Source of the DNA: Gammaproteobacteria bacterium
GTDB lineage: Bacteria; Pseudomonadota; Gammaproteobacteria; Pseudomonadales; Pseudohongiellaceae
Reading direction: 5' to 3'
DNA: 19,239 nt
Assembly (NCBI GenBank): GCA_003451715.1
Contig: DMJN01000208.1
Coordinates: forward strand, 2,906-22,144
Shown here: piece by piece, positions 5,770 to 14,029 of the stretch
How the letters are laid out: each line of letters begins with the position of its first letter
How positions within the stretch are numbered: the stretch's first letter is position 1
The notes under the pieces: generated by a model
The model's database searches: none
The model's input: only the letters and a program-made list of their open reading frames with translations
Told to the model about the DNA's origin: nothing
Translations under genes and position numbers: made by a program

Positions 5770-7170
5770 CTACTCCTTAAAAATTCTACCCGGATTCAGA
5801 ATGCCGTCGGGGTCCATGGTGTTTTTCAATGCCTTCATCAGGGCAATCTCGGAATCGCTCTTGCTGTAAGACAAAAATTGTCGCTTCATGAGACCGATTC
5901 CGTGCTCAGCGGAAATCGCTCCGTTAAGCTCCTGAATCAATCCGTAAATAATTTCGTCGATATCGAGATGGTGATCTCGAGTGTCGGACCCGATGTTGAT
6001 AAGGATATGCACATTGCCATCTCCGATATGCCCGAACAAGCCTATGACCGTATCGGGCCACACTTCCCTCAAGCGCCGCTCCACTTCTTCTCCGAAGTAA
6101 CCCATGTCGTCGATATTCAGACTGACATCATAGGCGTGCATAAAACCAGCACTGATTACTTCGGCTGCTGCATCCCTTACAGCCCACAAGTTATTCACTT
6201 TGGTGTCCGAATCGGCGATGACTACTTCCTCCACCAGCGCGCTATCGGCTGCCTGACCGAGGGAGTCGACAAACAATTCGCTATCTCGCTGAGCATTCGA
6301 GCCCATACTTTCGATAAGTACATAGAACGCATATTTGTCAGGCAATGGCTCGGTAACGTGAGGAACATACTCATCGATCAATTTATAAGTATTCACCCAA
6401 AGCACTTCGAAAGCGCTCAGATTGGAGCCAAGGCTGGTCTGCGCATGCACCAGCAGATTAGCAACGCTGTCGAAATCTTTAACCCCACAGAGTGCGACCG
6501 CCTGGCTGCTGGGCTTGGGAGATAACTTGAGAACTGCCCGGGTAATCAGGCCCAGAGTTCCTTCGCTGCCTATAAAGAGTTGCTTCAGGTCATAGCCGGT
6601 ATTGTTCTTACGCAGCTTGTGCAGCCCGTTGATGATTGTGCCGTCTGCCAGCACGGCTTCCACTGAAATGACCAGGTCACGAACCATGCCATAGTGTATG
6701 ACCCGGTTACCCCCGGCGTTGGTGGAGAGATTGCCGCCTATGGTGCAGCTGCCTCTGGCTCCCATATCAAGCGGAAACAGCAAATCATGGGTCTCGGCTT
6801 GTTCCTGAATAGTCTGCAGTTCTACGCCCGCCTCCACTGTCATGGTGGATGTAAAGCGATCAATCTCCTCCACCTTTTTCATGCGTTCGAAGCTGAGTGA
6901 AATTTCTCCATCCAACGGAGCCGCGGCGGAGACCAGCCCTGTCATGCCTCCTTGGGGTGCCACCGCTTGCCCGGCGGCGTGACAGGCCTTGAGAATTTCA
7001 GACACCTGCTCGGTACTTTCCGGTCGCAATAATAAGCGCGGCGGTACAGCTCTCGCTCCCATAAGATCCTGAAAGTTCTTCGATTCGATATCGGTCCCTT
7101 CACGGAAACCCGTGGGACCCACAATCTCCTTCAATCGGTCGATGAGTGCTGCTGGGTCGTGCTCAGACAT
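5770..7170 (-). CDS. FAD-binding 2-hydroxyacid dehydrogenase (GlcD/D2HGDH/Dld family)
   Basis: This is a 466-residue flavoprotein of the vanillyl-alcohol-oxidase superfamily. The FAD-binding-4 domain (about 43-180) has P-Q-G-G-M-T-G (72-78), G-A-R-G-S-C-T-I-G-G-N-L-S-T-N-A-G-G (137-154) and H-Y-G-M-V-R-D. The FAD-oxidase C-terminal domain (about 220-463) has F-G-H-I-G-D-G-N-V-H (379-388), A-E-H-G-I-G (421-426) and L-N-P-G-R-I-F. The His and Glu of the last motifs are the substrate/metal residues in D-lactate, glycolate and D-2-hydroxyglutarate dehydrogenases. Which substrate is used cannot be told; single-gene members often act on D-2-hydroxyglutarate or D-lactate and pass electrons to the respiratory chain. 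I chose the ATG at 7170 (M-S-E-H-D) over an in-frame TTG eight codons upstream, because the family normally begins close to there. It is coupled with the SDR that follows. Confidence 0.9.
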   Translation of the reverse strand: MSEHDPAALIDRLKEIVGPTGFREGTDIESKNFQDLMGARAVPPRLLLRPESTEQVSEILKACHAAGQAVAPQGGMTGLVSAAAPLDGEISLSFERMKKVEEIDRFTSTMTVEAGVELQTIQEQAETHDLLFPLDMGARGSCTIGGNLSTNAGGNRVIHYGMVRDLVISVEAVLADGTIINGLHKLRKNNTGYDLKQLFIGSEGTLGLITRAVLKLSPKPSSQAVALCGVKDFDSVANLLVHAQTSLGSNLSAFEVLWVNTYKLIDEYVPHVTEPLPDKYAFYVLIESMGSNAQRDSELFVDSLGQAADSALVEEVVIADSDTKVNNLWAVRDAAAEVISAGFMHAYDVSLNIDDMGYFGEEVERRLREVWPDTVIGLFGHIGDGNVHILINIGSDTRDHHLDIDEIIYGLIQELNGAISAEHGIGLMKRQFLSYSKSDSEIALMKALKNTMDPDGILNPGRIFKE

Positions 7171-7340
7171 TTGAGACTCTCGGGACAAAAACAAACGATG
7201 GTAGCATACTCAATTTGAGGCTTGCTGGAAGTTTGAAGCCATAGCGGAGCATCTACACTAGTAACTAATACTGATAGACTAGCGTCTCACTATTCGAGAT
7301 TCATTCCCGGGCATTCATCGCCTGCGTGCTGGAGAAAACC

Positions 7341-7658
7341 ATGACCAGATTTTTACTTATCGCCGCAACAACGTCTCTACTCGCAGCATGTAGCAACTGG
7401 GTGCAGGTGACCAACGAAGGTGCAGGCGTGCGGCTGGCCAATGCAGGTGAAGTCGGAAATTGTCGACGCCTCGGTCGAATTCAAGCACAAACCATGAGTC
7501 GGGTGGTAGTCATGGAACGCGGAAACGAGCGCGTGCAGGAAGAACTGTCGAGACTGGCTCGCAACGAAGCCGGCAGCATGGGCGGTAACACCATTGTACC
7601 CGAATCAGTCATAGACGAAGGACGTCAAACCTTCGGCGTCTTCTCCTGTCCCAACTAA
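7341..7658 (+). CDS. DUF4156-type lipoprotein
   Basis: From the ATG at 7341 this is a 105-residue protein with a lipoprotein signal (M-T-R-F-L-L-I-A-A-T-T-S-L-L-A-A-C, lipidated Cys17). The mature part carries the E-x-G-N-C-R-R-L-G segment, the L-A-R-N-E-A-G-S-M-G-G-N-T segment and a late Cys. These resemble DUF4156 proteins, small periplasmic lipoproteins with similarity to the RcsF sensor fold; their function is mostly unknown. A GTG five codons earlier is in frame, but GGAG lies 7 bases before the ATG and the signal peptide is normal from there. It appears monocistronic and diverges from the FAD dehydrogenase across about 170 bases, where both promoters must sit. Confidence 0.85.
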   Translation: MTRFLLIAATTSLLAACSNWVQVTNEGAGVRLANAGEVGNCRRLGRIQAQTMSRVVVMERGNERVQEELSRLARNEAGSMGGNTIVPESVIDEGRQTFGVFSCPN

Positions 7659-7979
7659 TTCGAGACCAGCGCTCCCATCGTACGCCAGTCCCAGCAAACC
7701 TGGTCATGACCACCCGCCGGGGCCGGTGTATATACTATTCAATAAACACCCGTGTTTTCGAAGCTGCAGCCCGATTCAGCATCGATTTCTTCCAGCACCG
7801 GCATGAAGTCAAACAGTGAATTTTTTGCATGGCAATCTGCTCAGTTGAACCAGTTGCGATGAAGCTGCGACCTGAGGACAAAATGTGTAGATTCGAAACA
7901 CATTTGGCCGAAGTTCGTTTAAAATACAGCTCGGTGATACTGGCCGTCACATCTGTTTTCCCTGTAACTGGATGCAATT
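7659..7979. other. Intergenic region before the RND stub
   Basis: These 321 bases contain no gene that I can support; short open frames on both strands have no domain or ribosome binding site. The one structured element is the inverted repeat at 7881-7905. Confidence 0.55.
7881..7905. promoter_or_regulatory. Operator-like perfect inverted repeat
   Basis: AAATGTGT (7881-7888) and ACACATTT (7898-7905) are perfect 8-base inverted arms around a 9-base spacer. They sit 75 bases before the RND stub start codon. Size and position suit a dimeric repressor site in the promoter region. No T-run follows, so it is not a terminator. No regulator is assigned. Confidence 0.35.
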
Positions 7980-8459
7980 ATGGAAAGAATACTACTGACT
8001 CTCAGTGATGCTTTTGCTCTAGCGCCCTACAAGGTCCTGAAATATAAGAGTTTTATTCTCAGCGGCCTATTCGTTATTACTGCCGTGATGATGTATGGCA
8101 TCTTCTCGCGCACCACGCTGGACATGACCATGGAGAGCTTTCTGCCTGCGGAAGATCCCGCCATGGGCGCGATGAACGATTTTCGCGAACAATTCGGCAG
8201 TGACGACTCGGTATTTCTGGTCTACCGCGCCAAAGACGGCAATATTTTCTCCCGCGAGTCCATGGAGGCGGCTCAGCGGCTGACTGATGACCTGCGGAAT
8301 TGGCAGGATCTCGATCGTAGTACCTACCCGGAGTCACTGGACGGCATTGCACTTGACTGGAACGAGCTGAATCATATTCGTCGCGTGTCAAACACAATGG
8401 CTGATATTAGCAGCAAAATGCCCAGAAGAGAGTTACGCCCCGACCTGGGTGATTGTTGA
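7980..8459 (+). pseudogene. Truncated RND/MMPL exporter (N-terminal fragment)
   Basis: The 159 residues match only the start of a large RND-superfamily exporter of the MMPL type: a cytoplasmic N-terminus, transmembrane helix 1 (about 26-46), then the periplasmic opening T-L-D-M-T-M-E-S-F-L-P-A-E-D-P, the Y-R-A-K-D-G segment and W-N-E-L-N-H-I-R-R-V. Full-length members have about 750-850 residues and 11-12 transmembrane helices. Here the frame ends in a divergent tail after R-R-V-S-N, and the following 424 bases hold no further RND sequence, so the gene has lost most of its length by deletion. It precedes a LolA-like gene, a usual partner of such exporters. A translated stub with one membrane helix is possible, but transport by itself is not. 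Confidence 0.8.
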
Positions 8460-8883
8460 GTCGTCATAGTTAAATTAGCTTCCCGGAATTCTCGATAGAC
8501 CACACAAATTGAAAAGCAGCTATTTGACCACTAATTGACCGCTAGATTGAAGCAAAAAAATCCATGCAGCCGGATATGGTCAGATTTTGTAATACAGGAT
8601 AAGCTGGGCAACAGAAGAAGGTTGTTTCCGATCGGCATCGCACAGGTTCGCAGCTGCGATTTTCAGCAGACGTTTGCAATTTTGCAGTTTAACTATCAAT
8701 AAGTTAGATCGTCGGAATCAACAAATACTGTAGAGTGTGCTATGGAAATACTGTTAAAATGGCTCTATCCCTGAAGTCGTTGCAGTAACTGGTGAACCAA
8801 ATCTTTCTATCTGCCGACTCTATAGACGACGATACAGCCCGCTGGGAATCTGCTAAGTTTCGAGACATTGAGTGAGAATCAAA
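8460..8883. other. Intergenic scar between RND stub and LolA-like gene
   Basis: These 424 bases show no coding sequence on either strand, no intact insertion sequence and no clear terminal repeats. By position this is where the missing part of the RND exporter would have been, so it may be the scar of the deletion. The promoter of the transport cassette should lie in its right part; an AT-rich GTTAAAAT at about 8753-8760 is -10-like but has no convincing -35. Confidence 0.5.
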
Positions 8884-9672
8884 ATGAATTACCACATAGC
8901 TTCCAAATTAGAAGCATTAGTAAACCGAGTTAGTCAGTATCGAATCTGGCCTGCTTTTTTACTAATCAGTTTCCACTCCAGTCTCGCCCTCGGCGCTGAC
9001 TCGGCGATAGAAATAATTGACCAGATGGAGGCGCTTTATCAGGGCGTTTCCAGCAGTGCGACCATGACCATGATCGTGGAAACGCCACAGTATCAGCGCA
9101 CCATGGAAATGCAAGCCAATTCGATGGGAACGGAGAATACTTTTATCCGAATTCTGTCTCCTCGAAAAGATCGGGGCATCGCCACCCTGAAGCTGGATAT
9201 GGAAATGTGGAACTACCTGCCCAAGATCAACAAGGTAATCAAGGTACCCCCCTCGATGATGATGGGGTCGTGGATGGGCAGCGATTTCACCAATGACGAC
9301 CTGGTTAAGCAAACCACACTGACCAAAGAGTATTTCCTTACGCTGGAAGAAACGGACGAGCTCTACACGATAATACTGGTCCCCAAAGAGGAAACCGTTA
9401 CTGTATGGGGCAAGATAGACTACGTTGTCGATAAACAGTATATGGTACCAGTGGGTCAGAATTTCTATGATGATAGAGGCGAATTAATTCGCAAGCTGGA
9501 GTTCTCGGAGCTGAAAGAATTTTCTGGCAAGTTAATCCCCTCAAGACTTGAAATGATTCCAATGAACAAGGAAGGTCACAAGACAATCGTTATTTATGAC
9601 AATCTTCAATTCAATCCGCCGGGAGTTGATGAATCTATTTTCACGCTTCGAAACCTTAGATCTCGTTTTTAG
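8884..9672 (+). CDS. LolA-like outer-membrane lipoprotein-sorting-type periplasmic protein
   Basis: From the ATG at 8884 this is a 262-residue exported protein. A long polar N-region precedes a hydrophobic core (about 22-36) and likely cleavage near A-L-G-A38. The mature part has the pattern of the LolA-like 'outer membrane lipoprotein-sorting protein' family: an early I-I-D-Q-M segment, S-P-R-K-D-R-G-I-A-T-L-K, M-W-N-Y-L-P-K-I-N-K-V-I-K-V-P, M-M-G-S-W-M-G-S-D-F-T-N-D-D-L, and a late F-T-L-R-N-L. Relatives are half-barrel lipid or lipoprotein carriers, often encoded beside RND/MMPL exporters. Here it is 9 bases from the first permease gene and heads a five-gene cassette. A GTG four codons earlier is an alternative start. 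It probably ferries a hydrophobic cargo between the inner-membrane pump and the barrel; the cargo is unknown. Confidence 0.85.
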   Translation: MNYHIASKLEALVNRVSQYRIWPAFLLISFHSSLALGADSAIEIIDQMEALYQGVSSSATMTMIVETPQYQRTMEMQANSMGTENTFIRILSPRKDRGIATLKLDMEMWNYLPKINKVIKVPPSMMMGSWMGSDFTNDDLVKQTTLTKEYFLTLEETDELYTIILVPKEETVTVWGKIDYVVDKQYMVPVGQNFYDDRGELIRKLEFSELKEFSGKLIPSRLEMIPMNKEGHKTIVIYDNLQFNPPGVDESIFTLRNLRSRF

Positions 9673-9681
9673 AAGCTTCCA

Positions 9682-10902
9682 ATGCTGTTGTTGAAACTGG
9701 CCTTTCGCAATATATTCCGTCAACGTCGCCGGTCTTTATTGACTGCACTGAGTTTGACCGGTGGGTATATCCTATGTGTCTTCAGCTTTTCCCTGAGTGA
9801 GGGCAGCTACAGTAATGCCATCTCATTTTTCATTCTCGATCATACTGGCCATATCCAAATCCACTTGGATGACTATCTGCTAAGGCCGAAGATTCACAAA
9901 ACAATAGATGATCCTCAGGGGCTGAGCGAGCTGCTCGATGCCAATGAGGAAATTGAGAGTCACACCCTGCGTGTTTTTGCCCCCGCTATTTCCTATTATG
10001 AAAAGGACAATTCTCCAGCTCAGGTTATAGGTGTTGCCCTGGATAGAGAACGAAGCACCAGCACCCTGGCCGCAAAAATTTCTGCCGGGGAGTATATCGA
10101 TAATGCACTGGACGCCGAAGGATATTACTCGGCGATGATTGGAGCGGGGATTGCCAACAGCCTGAATATCGGACTGGGGGATGAACTCATCCTTATTTCT
10201 CAGGGCGCAGATGGCTCGATTGCCAATGATATTTTTATCGTCAAGGCAATTGTTGGCAACAGAGCGTCTCCAGATCGGACAACAGTGTTCCTGCCACTTA
10301 TAGCAGCGCAGGAATTTCTCAGTATGTACGGTTCGGTGCATGAAGTTTCTATTCTTTTGAAAGATGATGGTGAAGCCAGAGTGCAAGCCGCTGCACTTCA
10401 GGATCAGCTACCGGAATTAACCGTGGATCCCTGGCAGACCGTGGAGTCGACCTTTTATCAATCCATGCAGGCCGACAAGCAGGGCAATAATTTCTTCATG
10501 GGATTTATCGTGTTCATAGTCTTCGTCGGAGTGCTCAATACCGTTCTCATGTCGGTACTGGAGCGCACCCGAGAGTTTGGTGTGCTCAAGGCAATCGGCA
10601 GCAGGCCCTTGAAAATCGCCCTGATGATTACCCTCGAGACCGGGCTGCTGGCAACCTTAAGCTTGGTAGTGGGAATACTGCTTTCGTTGCCACTCATTGC
10701 CTGGTTTACCTTTACTGGTATTGAACTCGCCGAGCCTATGGATGTAGGCGGCATATTGATGAGCCACCTCACTGGCGAATTGTCCCTGTTTGTTTTTGGA
10801 ATGCCACTGCTGTTTATAGTAGTTTTCGCCCTATTTATCAGTATTCCAGCCGGAATGAGAGCGGCGAGAATATCGCCCACCGAAGCCATGCGGAGCAACT
10901 AG
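9682..10902 (+). CDS. ABC transporter permease, FtsX/MacB (LolCE-like) family, first subunit
   Basis: The 406 residues have the four-helix MacB/FtsX layout: TM1 at about 18-38 after a basic N-terminus (A-F-R-N-I-F-R-Q-R-R-R), a large periplasmic domain (about 40-268), then TM2 (271-293), TM3 (314-342) and TM4 (368-390). The coupling segment E-R-T-R-E-F-G-V-L-K-A-I-G (294-306) and the C-terminal A-R-I-S-P-T-E-A-M are the family hallmarks. MacB-type pumps do not carry substrate through the membrane; they drive periplasmic or outer-leaflet cargo by mechanotransmission. Its last base overlaps the GTG start of the second permease (TAGTG), which indicates tight coupling. With the neighbouring ATPase it would form a heteromeric pump like LolCDE. 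Confidence 0.92.
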   Translation: MLLLKLAFRNIFRQRRRSLLTALSLTGGYILCVFSFSLSEGSYSNAISFFILDHTGHIQIHLDDYLLRPKIHKTIDDPQGLSELLDANEEIESHTLRVFAPAISYYEKDNSPAQVIGVALDRERSTSTLAAKISAGEYIDNALDAEGYYSAMIGAGIANSLNIGLGDELILISQGADGSIANDIFIVKAIVGNRASPDRTTVFLPLIAAQEFLSMYGSVHEVSILLKDDGEARVQAAALQDQLPELTVDPWQTVESTFYQSMQADKQGNNFFMGFIVFIVFVGVLNTVLMSVLERTREFGVLKAIGSRPLKIALMITLETGLLATLSLVVGILLSLPLIAWFTFTGIELAEPMDVGGILMSHLTGELSLFVFGMPLLFIVVFALFISIPAGMRAARISPTEAMRSN

Positions 10903-12125
10903 TGCAGACGATAAAGCTGGCATTTCGAAATTTGTTCCGCAATACCCGCCGCACGATTCTAACCGTTATGCTAATTTCCCTCAGCCTGACTGCGTTAATC
11001 GCTGTTGACGCAGTAATGCGAGGCATGCTCACCCTATTGGTGGAAAATGTCACCGGTACACTCAGTGGTGAAGCACAGATTCATCGTGTTGGATATCGGG
11101 AAAATCTGGACATTGATCTTTTCCTGGAAGATTCTATGGAAATTGAGCAGACACTTTCACAAGATGCATCGCTGCAATCTTACAGTCCACGAGTGATTAG
11201 CGGCGGTATGATTTCCTCCAGCTATAACGTTTCTGCAGGCTTGCTCTATGGCATCGATGCAGATCGTGAACAGACCATTAGCAAGGTAGCTCAGGCAGTA
11301 GTACGAGGAGAGTATCTAACAGGTGAAGACAGTGAATTGCTCATCGGTCAATCTATGGCTGAATTATTGGAAGTCGACCTGGGTGATCGAATTGTACTGA
11401 CATTGTCCGAGGCAAATACCGGTGAACTTGCTCAGGCCCTGTTCAGAATCTCTGGCATCCTGGAGTTTGGTATGCGCGAACTGGATGACAATTTTGTTTT
11501 TATTAATATTGCCTCGGCGCGTAAAGCACTGGCAATGTCCGATCAACAAACCCATGAATTCGTACTGACATTTGTGAATCCGGAGGATGCCGAAAATCCG
11601 GACAGCGGGATCTTTACACAACTTAATGATGAAGAGATTGAGGCGCTTGGCTGGATGGATCTAAACAGAGAAATTAGTCTGATCATTGAATTGATGGCCT
11701 ACTCCTCATTGGTAGTTGGTGCAGTGCTTTTTTTATTGGCATCGCTGGGCGTTATTAATTCCATGTTCATGTCAATTTATGAGCGCATCTATGAATTCGG
11801 AGTGATCAAAGCCATCGGTACCCGCCCCGCGGAAATCTCTAGACTTATACTTTGCGAAGCATTTCTGCTGGCAACTATTAGCTGCGGCATTGGTTTGTTG
11901 CTGGGTTTTGCAGTTAATAGCTGGACTTCTGCAAATGGGATTGGGATGGGCGAAATGGAGTTTTCCGGCATCGCTATCAGTAACAACATATTTGGTGAAT
12001 TTCACATTGCACAGTTTACTCAATTTCCAATCTACGTGGTGATACTAACGATTGCTGCCGCTATCTACCCAGCCAGGTTTGCCGCCAGAATTATCCCCTC
12101 GGAAGCATTACAGAGAAGCCTTTAG
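10902..12125 (+). CDS. ABC transporter permease, FtsX/MacB (LolCE-like) family, second subunit
   Basis: These 407 residues are paralogous to the preceding permease, beginning I-K-L-A-F-R-N-L-F-R-N-T-R-R. Topology is TM1 (about 18-36), a periplasmic domain (about 38-264), TM2 (267-291), TM3 (316-340) and TM4 (376-390). The coupling segment Y-E-R-I-Y-E-F-G-V-I-K-A-I-G (293-306) and the C-terminal R-I-I-P-S-E-A-L are in place. The start is a GTG that shares a base with the preceding stop codon, an arrangement that favours translational re-initiation. The periplasmic domains of the two permeases differ clearly from each other, which suits a heterodimer like LolC/LolE. The ATPase gene follows after 8 bases. 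Confidence 0.92.
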   Translation: MQTIKLAFRNLFRNTRRTILTVMLISLSLTALIAVDAVMRGMLTLLVENVTGTLSGEAQIHRVGYRENLDIDLFLEDSMEIEQTLSQDASLQSYSPRVISGGMISSSYNVSAGLLYGIDADREQTISKVAQAVVRGEYLTGEDSELLIGQSMAELLEVDLGDRIVLTLSEANTGELAQALFRISGILEFGMRELDDNFVFINIASARKALAMSDQQTHEFVLTFVNPEDAENPDSGIFTQLNDEEIEALGWMDLNREISLIIELMAYSSLVVGAVLFLLASLGVINSMFMSIYERIYEFGVIKAIGTRPAEISRLILCEAFLLATISCGIGLLLGFAVNSWTSANGIGMGEMEFSGIAISNNIFGEFHIAQFTQFPIYVVILTIAAAIYPARFAARIIPSEALQRSL

Positions 12126-12133
12126 GAGTTTGT

Positions 12134-12823
12134 ATGTCAGGTGTTATCTCAACTACTGATGTCTGTCGTTATTTCGGCGACGACGAAGAAACCATGGTTA
12201 AGGCTGTTGACAGGGTTTCGATTGAAATAGAACGAGGAGAATTTACTGCTATCGTAGGTCCCTCCGGCTCAGGCAAAACCACTCTGCTACACCTACTGGG
12301 AGGGCTCGATAATCCAACATCCGGCGCTGTGGAATTATCCGATACCAATATCGCTGCAATGTCGGGTGCGGTACTTTCCGATTTCCGCCGAGACCATATT
12401 GGATTTATCTTCCAGTCATACAATTTGATTCCGGTTTTTTCCGCCGAAGAGAATATTGAATACATCATGCTGCTACAGGGTGTTGAAGCCTCGGAGAGAA
12501 AACGCCGGGTCACCGATATGTTGAAACAGGTGGGTCTCGAAGGACTGGGAAATCGTCGCCCCAACAAATTATCCGGGGGTCAACAGCAACGGGTGGCGGT
12601 TGCGCGAGCCATGGTTTCTCATCCAGAGATAATCCTCGCAGACGAGCCCACCGCCAATCTCGATTCCAAGACCGGAATTGCCTTGCTCGATCTTATGAAA
12701 GAATTGAATGAGAACCACAACATGACCTTTGTGTTCTCAACCCATGATGAAAAGATCATGAGTCGGGCTGGCCGACTTATTCATTTACATGACGGCGAAG
12801 TAGAGCTGGACGAAACAAAATAG
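12134..12823 (+). CDS. ABC transporter ATP-binding protein (LolD/MacB-type)
   Basis: This is a complete 229-residue nucleotide-binding subunit: Walker A G-P-S-G-S-G-K-T-T (42-50), Q-loop Gln94 in F-I-F-Q-S-Y-N-L-I-P, signature L-S-G-G-Q-Q-Q-R (146-153), Walker B I-I-L-A-D-E-P-T-A-N-L-D (166-177) and the switch His204 (S-T-H-D). The Y-N-L-I-P stretch after the Q-loop and the A-N-L-D D-loop are typical of the LolD/MacB/FtsE branch. It works on the cytoplasmic face and powers the two adjacent permeases. AGGAG lies about 6 bases before the ATG. The barrel gene starts 3 bases after its stop, so the operon continues. A gene symbol is withheld because it is unlikely to be the housekeeping LolD. Confidence 0.94.
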   Translation: MSGVISTTDVCRYFGDDEETMVKAVDRVSIEIERGEFTAIVGPSGSGKTTLLHLLGGLDNPTSGAVELSDTNIAAMSGAVLSDFRRDHIGFIFQSYNLIPVFSAEENIEYIMLLQGVEASERKRRVTDMLKQVGLEGLGNRRPNKLSGGQQQRVAVARAMVSHPEIILADEPTANLDSKTGIALLDLMKELNENHNMTFVFSTHDEKIMSRAGRLIHLHDGEVELDETK

Positions 12824-12826
12824 CCT

Positions 12827-14029
12827 ATGCGCTGCATCCTTGCATTCTTTGCGTTTTTTTCTTTGAGCGCTGTTAGTATCGATGTGTTCAGCCAGGTTAA
12901 CTTCTCGGGCTACTTGAAAAATTATTCAATTATCCAGGATGCAATCGATGACGGTCCAATTCGAATCGATCGCATTTATAGCATGCAAAACAGTGGCCGT
13001 TTCATGCTGGACGTATTTAACGACAATCAGGTCTGGCAATTACATTATGAAGTTGGTGTGGATTCGACTTCCAAGCTGCAGGGGTTTGGAGAGTCATTCA
13101 TGATTCCAGAGCGCCAGAGTTATCGATTGACCGATATCAGGCCGACGATAGGTCCCACAGGCAAGAAAAACATAGTGCCGCAAAACCTGGACAGGATGAA
13201 TGTTCAATTTCAGATGGAAGCTGGCGATCTCACAATAGGCAGACAGGCAATAACTTTCGGCTCAGCCAGAATGATTAATCCCAGCGATGTGTTCTTGCCA
13301 TTCGATGTCAGAACCCTGAACACCGAATACCGAGTCGGTATCGACGCAGTACGCTTTCAAAAACCCATAGCTCAACTGGGTGAATTAGACATAGGCGTTA
13401 TCCTTGGTCCTGACGGAAAGTCCGAGAATTCTGCTGCATTTTTCCAGCTGCTGACGAATATCTCTGGTAGTGATTATCAATTTACAGCCATGCGCTTCGC
13501 CGAACAAAACCTGATTGGCGCTGGTGTACAATCGGCATTGGGAGTTTTTGGCTTCTGGCTGGAAGCAGCCCACGTTAACGGCGATGAAGACTATACCCGA
13601 GCCTCTATCGGAGTGGATTATGCCTTCAATGAGCGAGTATTTGGCATGATTGAATACCATCTCAATGAAGCCGGTTCAAGCAATCCCGACAACTATCTTG
13701 AGCAATTTGATGACACGGCTTATACAGCAGGCGGTGTTTTTTTACTGGGTAAGAACTACCTGATTCCAGCAGTTAATTGGCAGGCAAGCGCATTGCTTAG
13801 CCTATCCCTTTCTTCATTAACGAATTTAGATGATGGCTCGATGTTTCTCAACTTCGGTGCCAATTACAGTCTTTCAGACAATCTGTATATGGGTATGGGT
13901 TACTATCATTTTGTCGGAGATGATTTTGACTTTTCGAATGAGGCCCCGGTTGAACAGCAGTTTCAATTTGGTTCGGAATATGGCGGCAATCCGAACTCAA
14001 TTTTTGTGACCTTTCAGTATTATTTTTAG
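12827..14029 (+). CDS. Outer-membrane beta-barrel protein of the ABC cassette
   Basis: The 400-residue protein starts with a signal peptide (hydrophobic 4-20, likely cleavage near F-S-Q). It continues as alternating polar/hydrophobic strands rich in aromatic residues and ends in F-Q-Y-Y-F, the C-terminal aromatic signature used by the BAM machinery for outer-membrane insertion. Segments such as G-R-Q-A-I-T-F-G-S-A-R and N-P-S-D-V-F-L-P-F-D resemble porin-like and DUF1302-type barrels found next to LolA-like proteins, but I cannot assign a family firmly. The ATG is 3 bases after the ATPase stop with only a weak ribosome binding site, so it may depend on coupling. Its role is probably the outer-membrane end of this transporter, as exit pore or acceptor for what the LolA-like protein carries. 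Confidence 0.85.
   Translation: MRCILAFFAFFSLSAVSIDVFSQVNFSGYLKNYSIIQDAIDDGPIRIDRIYSMQNSGRFMLDVFNDNQVWQLHYEVGVDSTSKLQGFGESFMIPERQSYRLTDIRPTIGPTGKKNIVPQNLDRMNVQFQMEAGDLTIGRQAITFGSARMINPSDVFLPFDVRTLNTEYRVGIDAVRFQKPIAQLGELDIGVILGPDGKSENSAAFFQLLTNISGSDYQFTAMRFAEQNLIGAGVQSALGVFGFWLEAAHVNGDEDYTRASIGVDYAFNERVFGMIEYHLNEAGSSNPDNYLEQFDDTAYTAGGVFLLGKNYLIPAVNWQASALLSLSLSSLTNLDDGSMFLNFGANYSLSDNLYMGMGYYHFVGDDFDFSNEAPVEQQFQFGSEYGGNPNSIFVTFQYYF

Noticed and set aside
5443..6525. Long plus-strand open frame (360 codons) opposite the SDR and FAD dehydrogenase
   Set aside because: It is antisense to two clear enzymes with complete motifs; composition is that of a shadow frame.
7760..7780. CTG-N10-CAG match in the gap before the RND stub as a LexA box
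   Set aside because: The spacer is GC-rich with no TA alternation and the outer bases do not match; expected by chance.
7735..7977. Minus-strand 80-codon frame and a plus-strand ATG frame at about 7859 reading into the RND stub region
   Set aside because: Neither has a recognisable domain or a good ribosome binding site; the plus frame overlaps the real stub start in another frame.
8460..8883. Insertion sequence or MITE as cause of the RND truncation
   Set aside because: No transposase fragment, terminal inverted repeat or target duplication could be found by eye.
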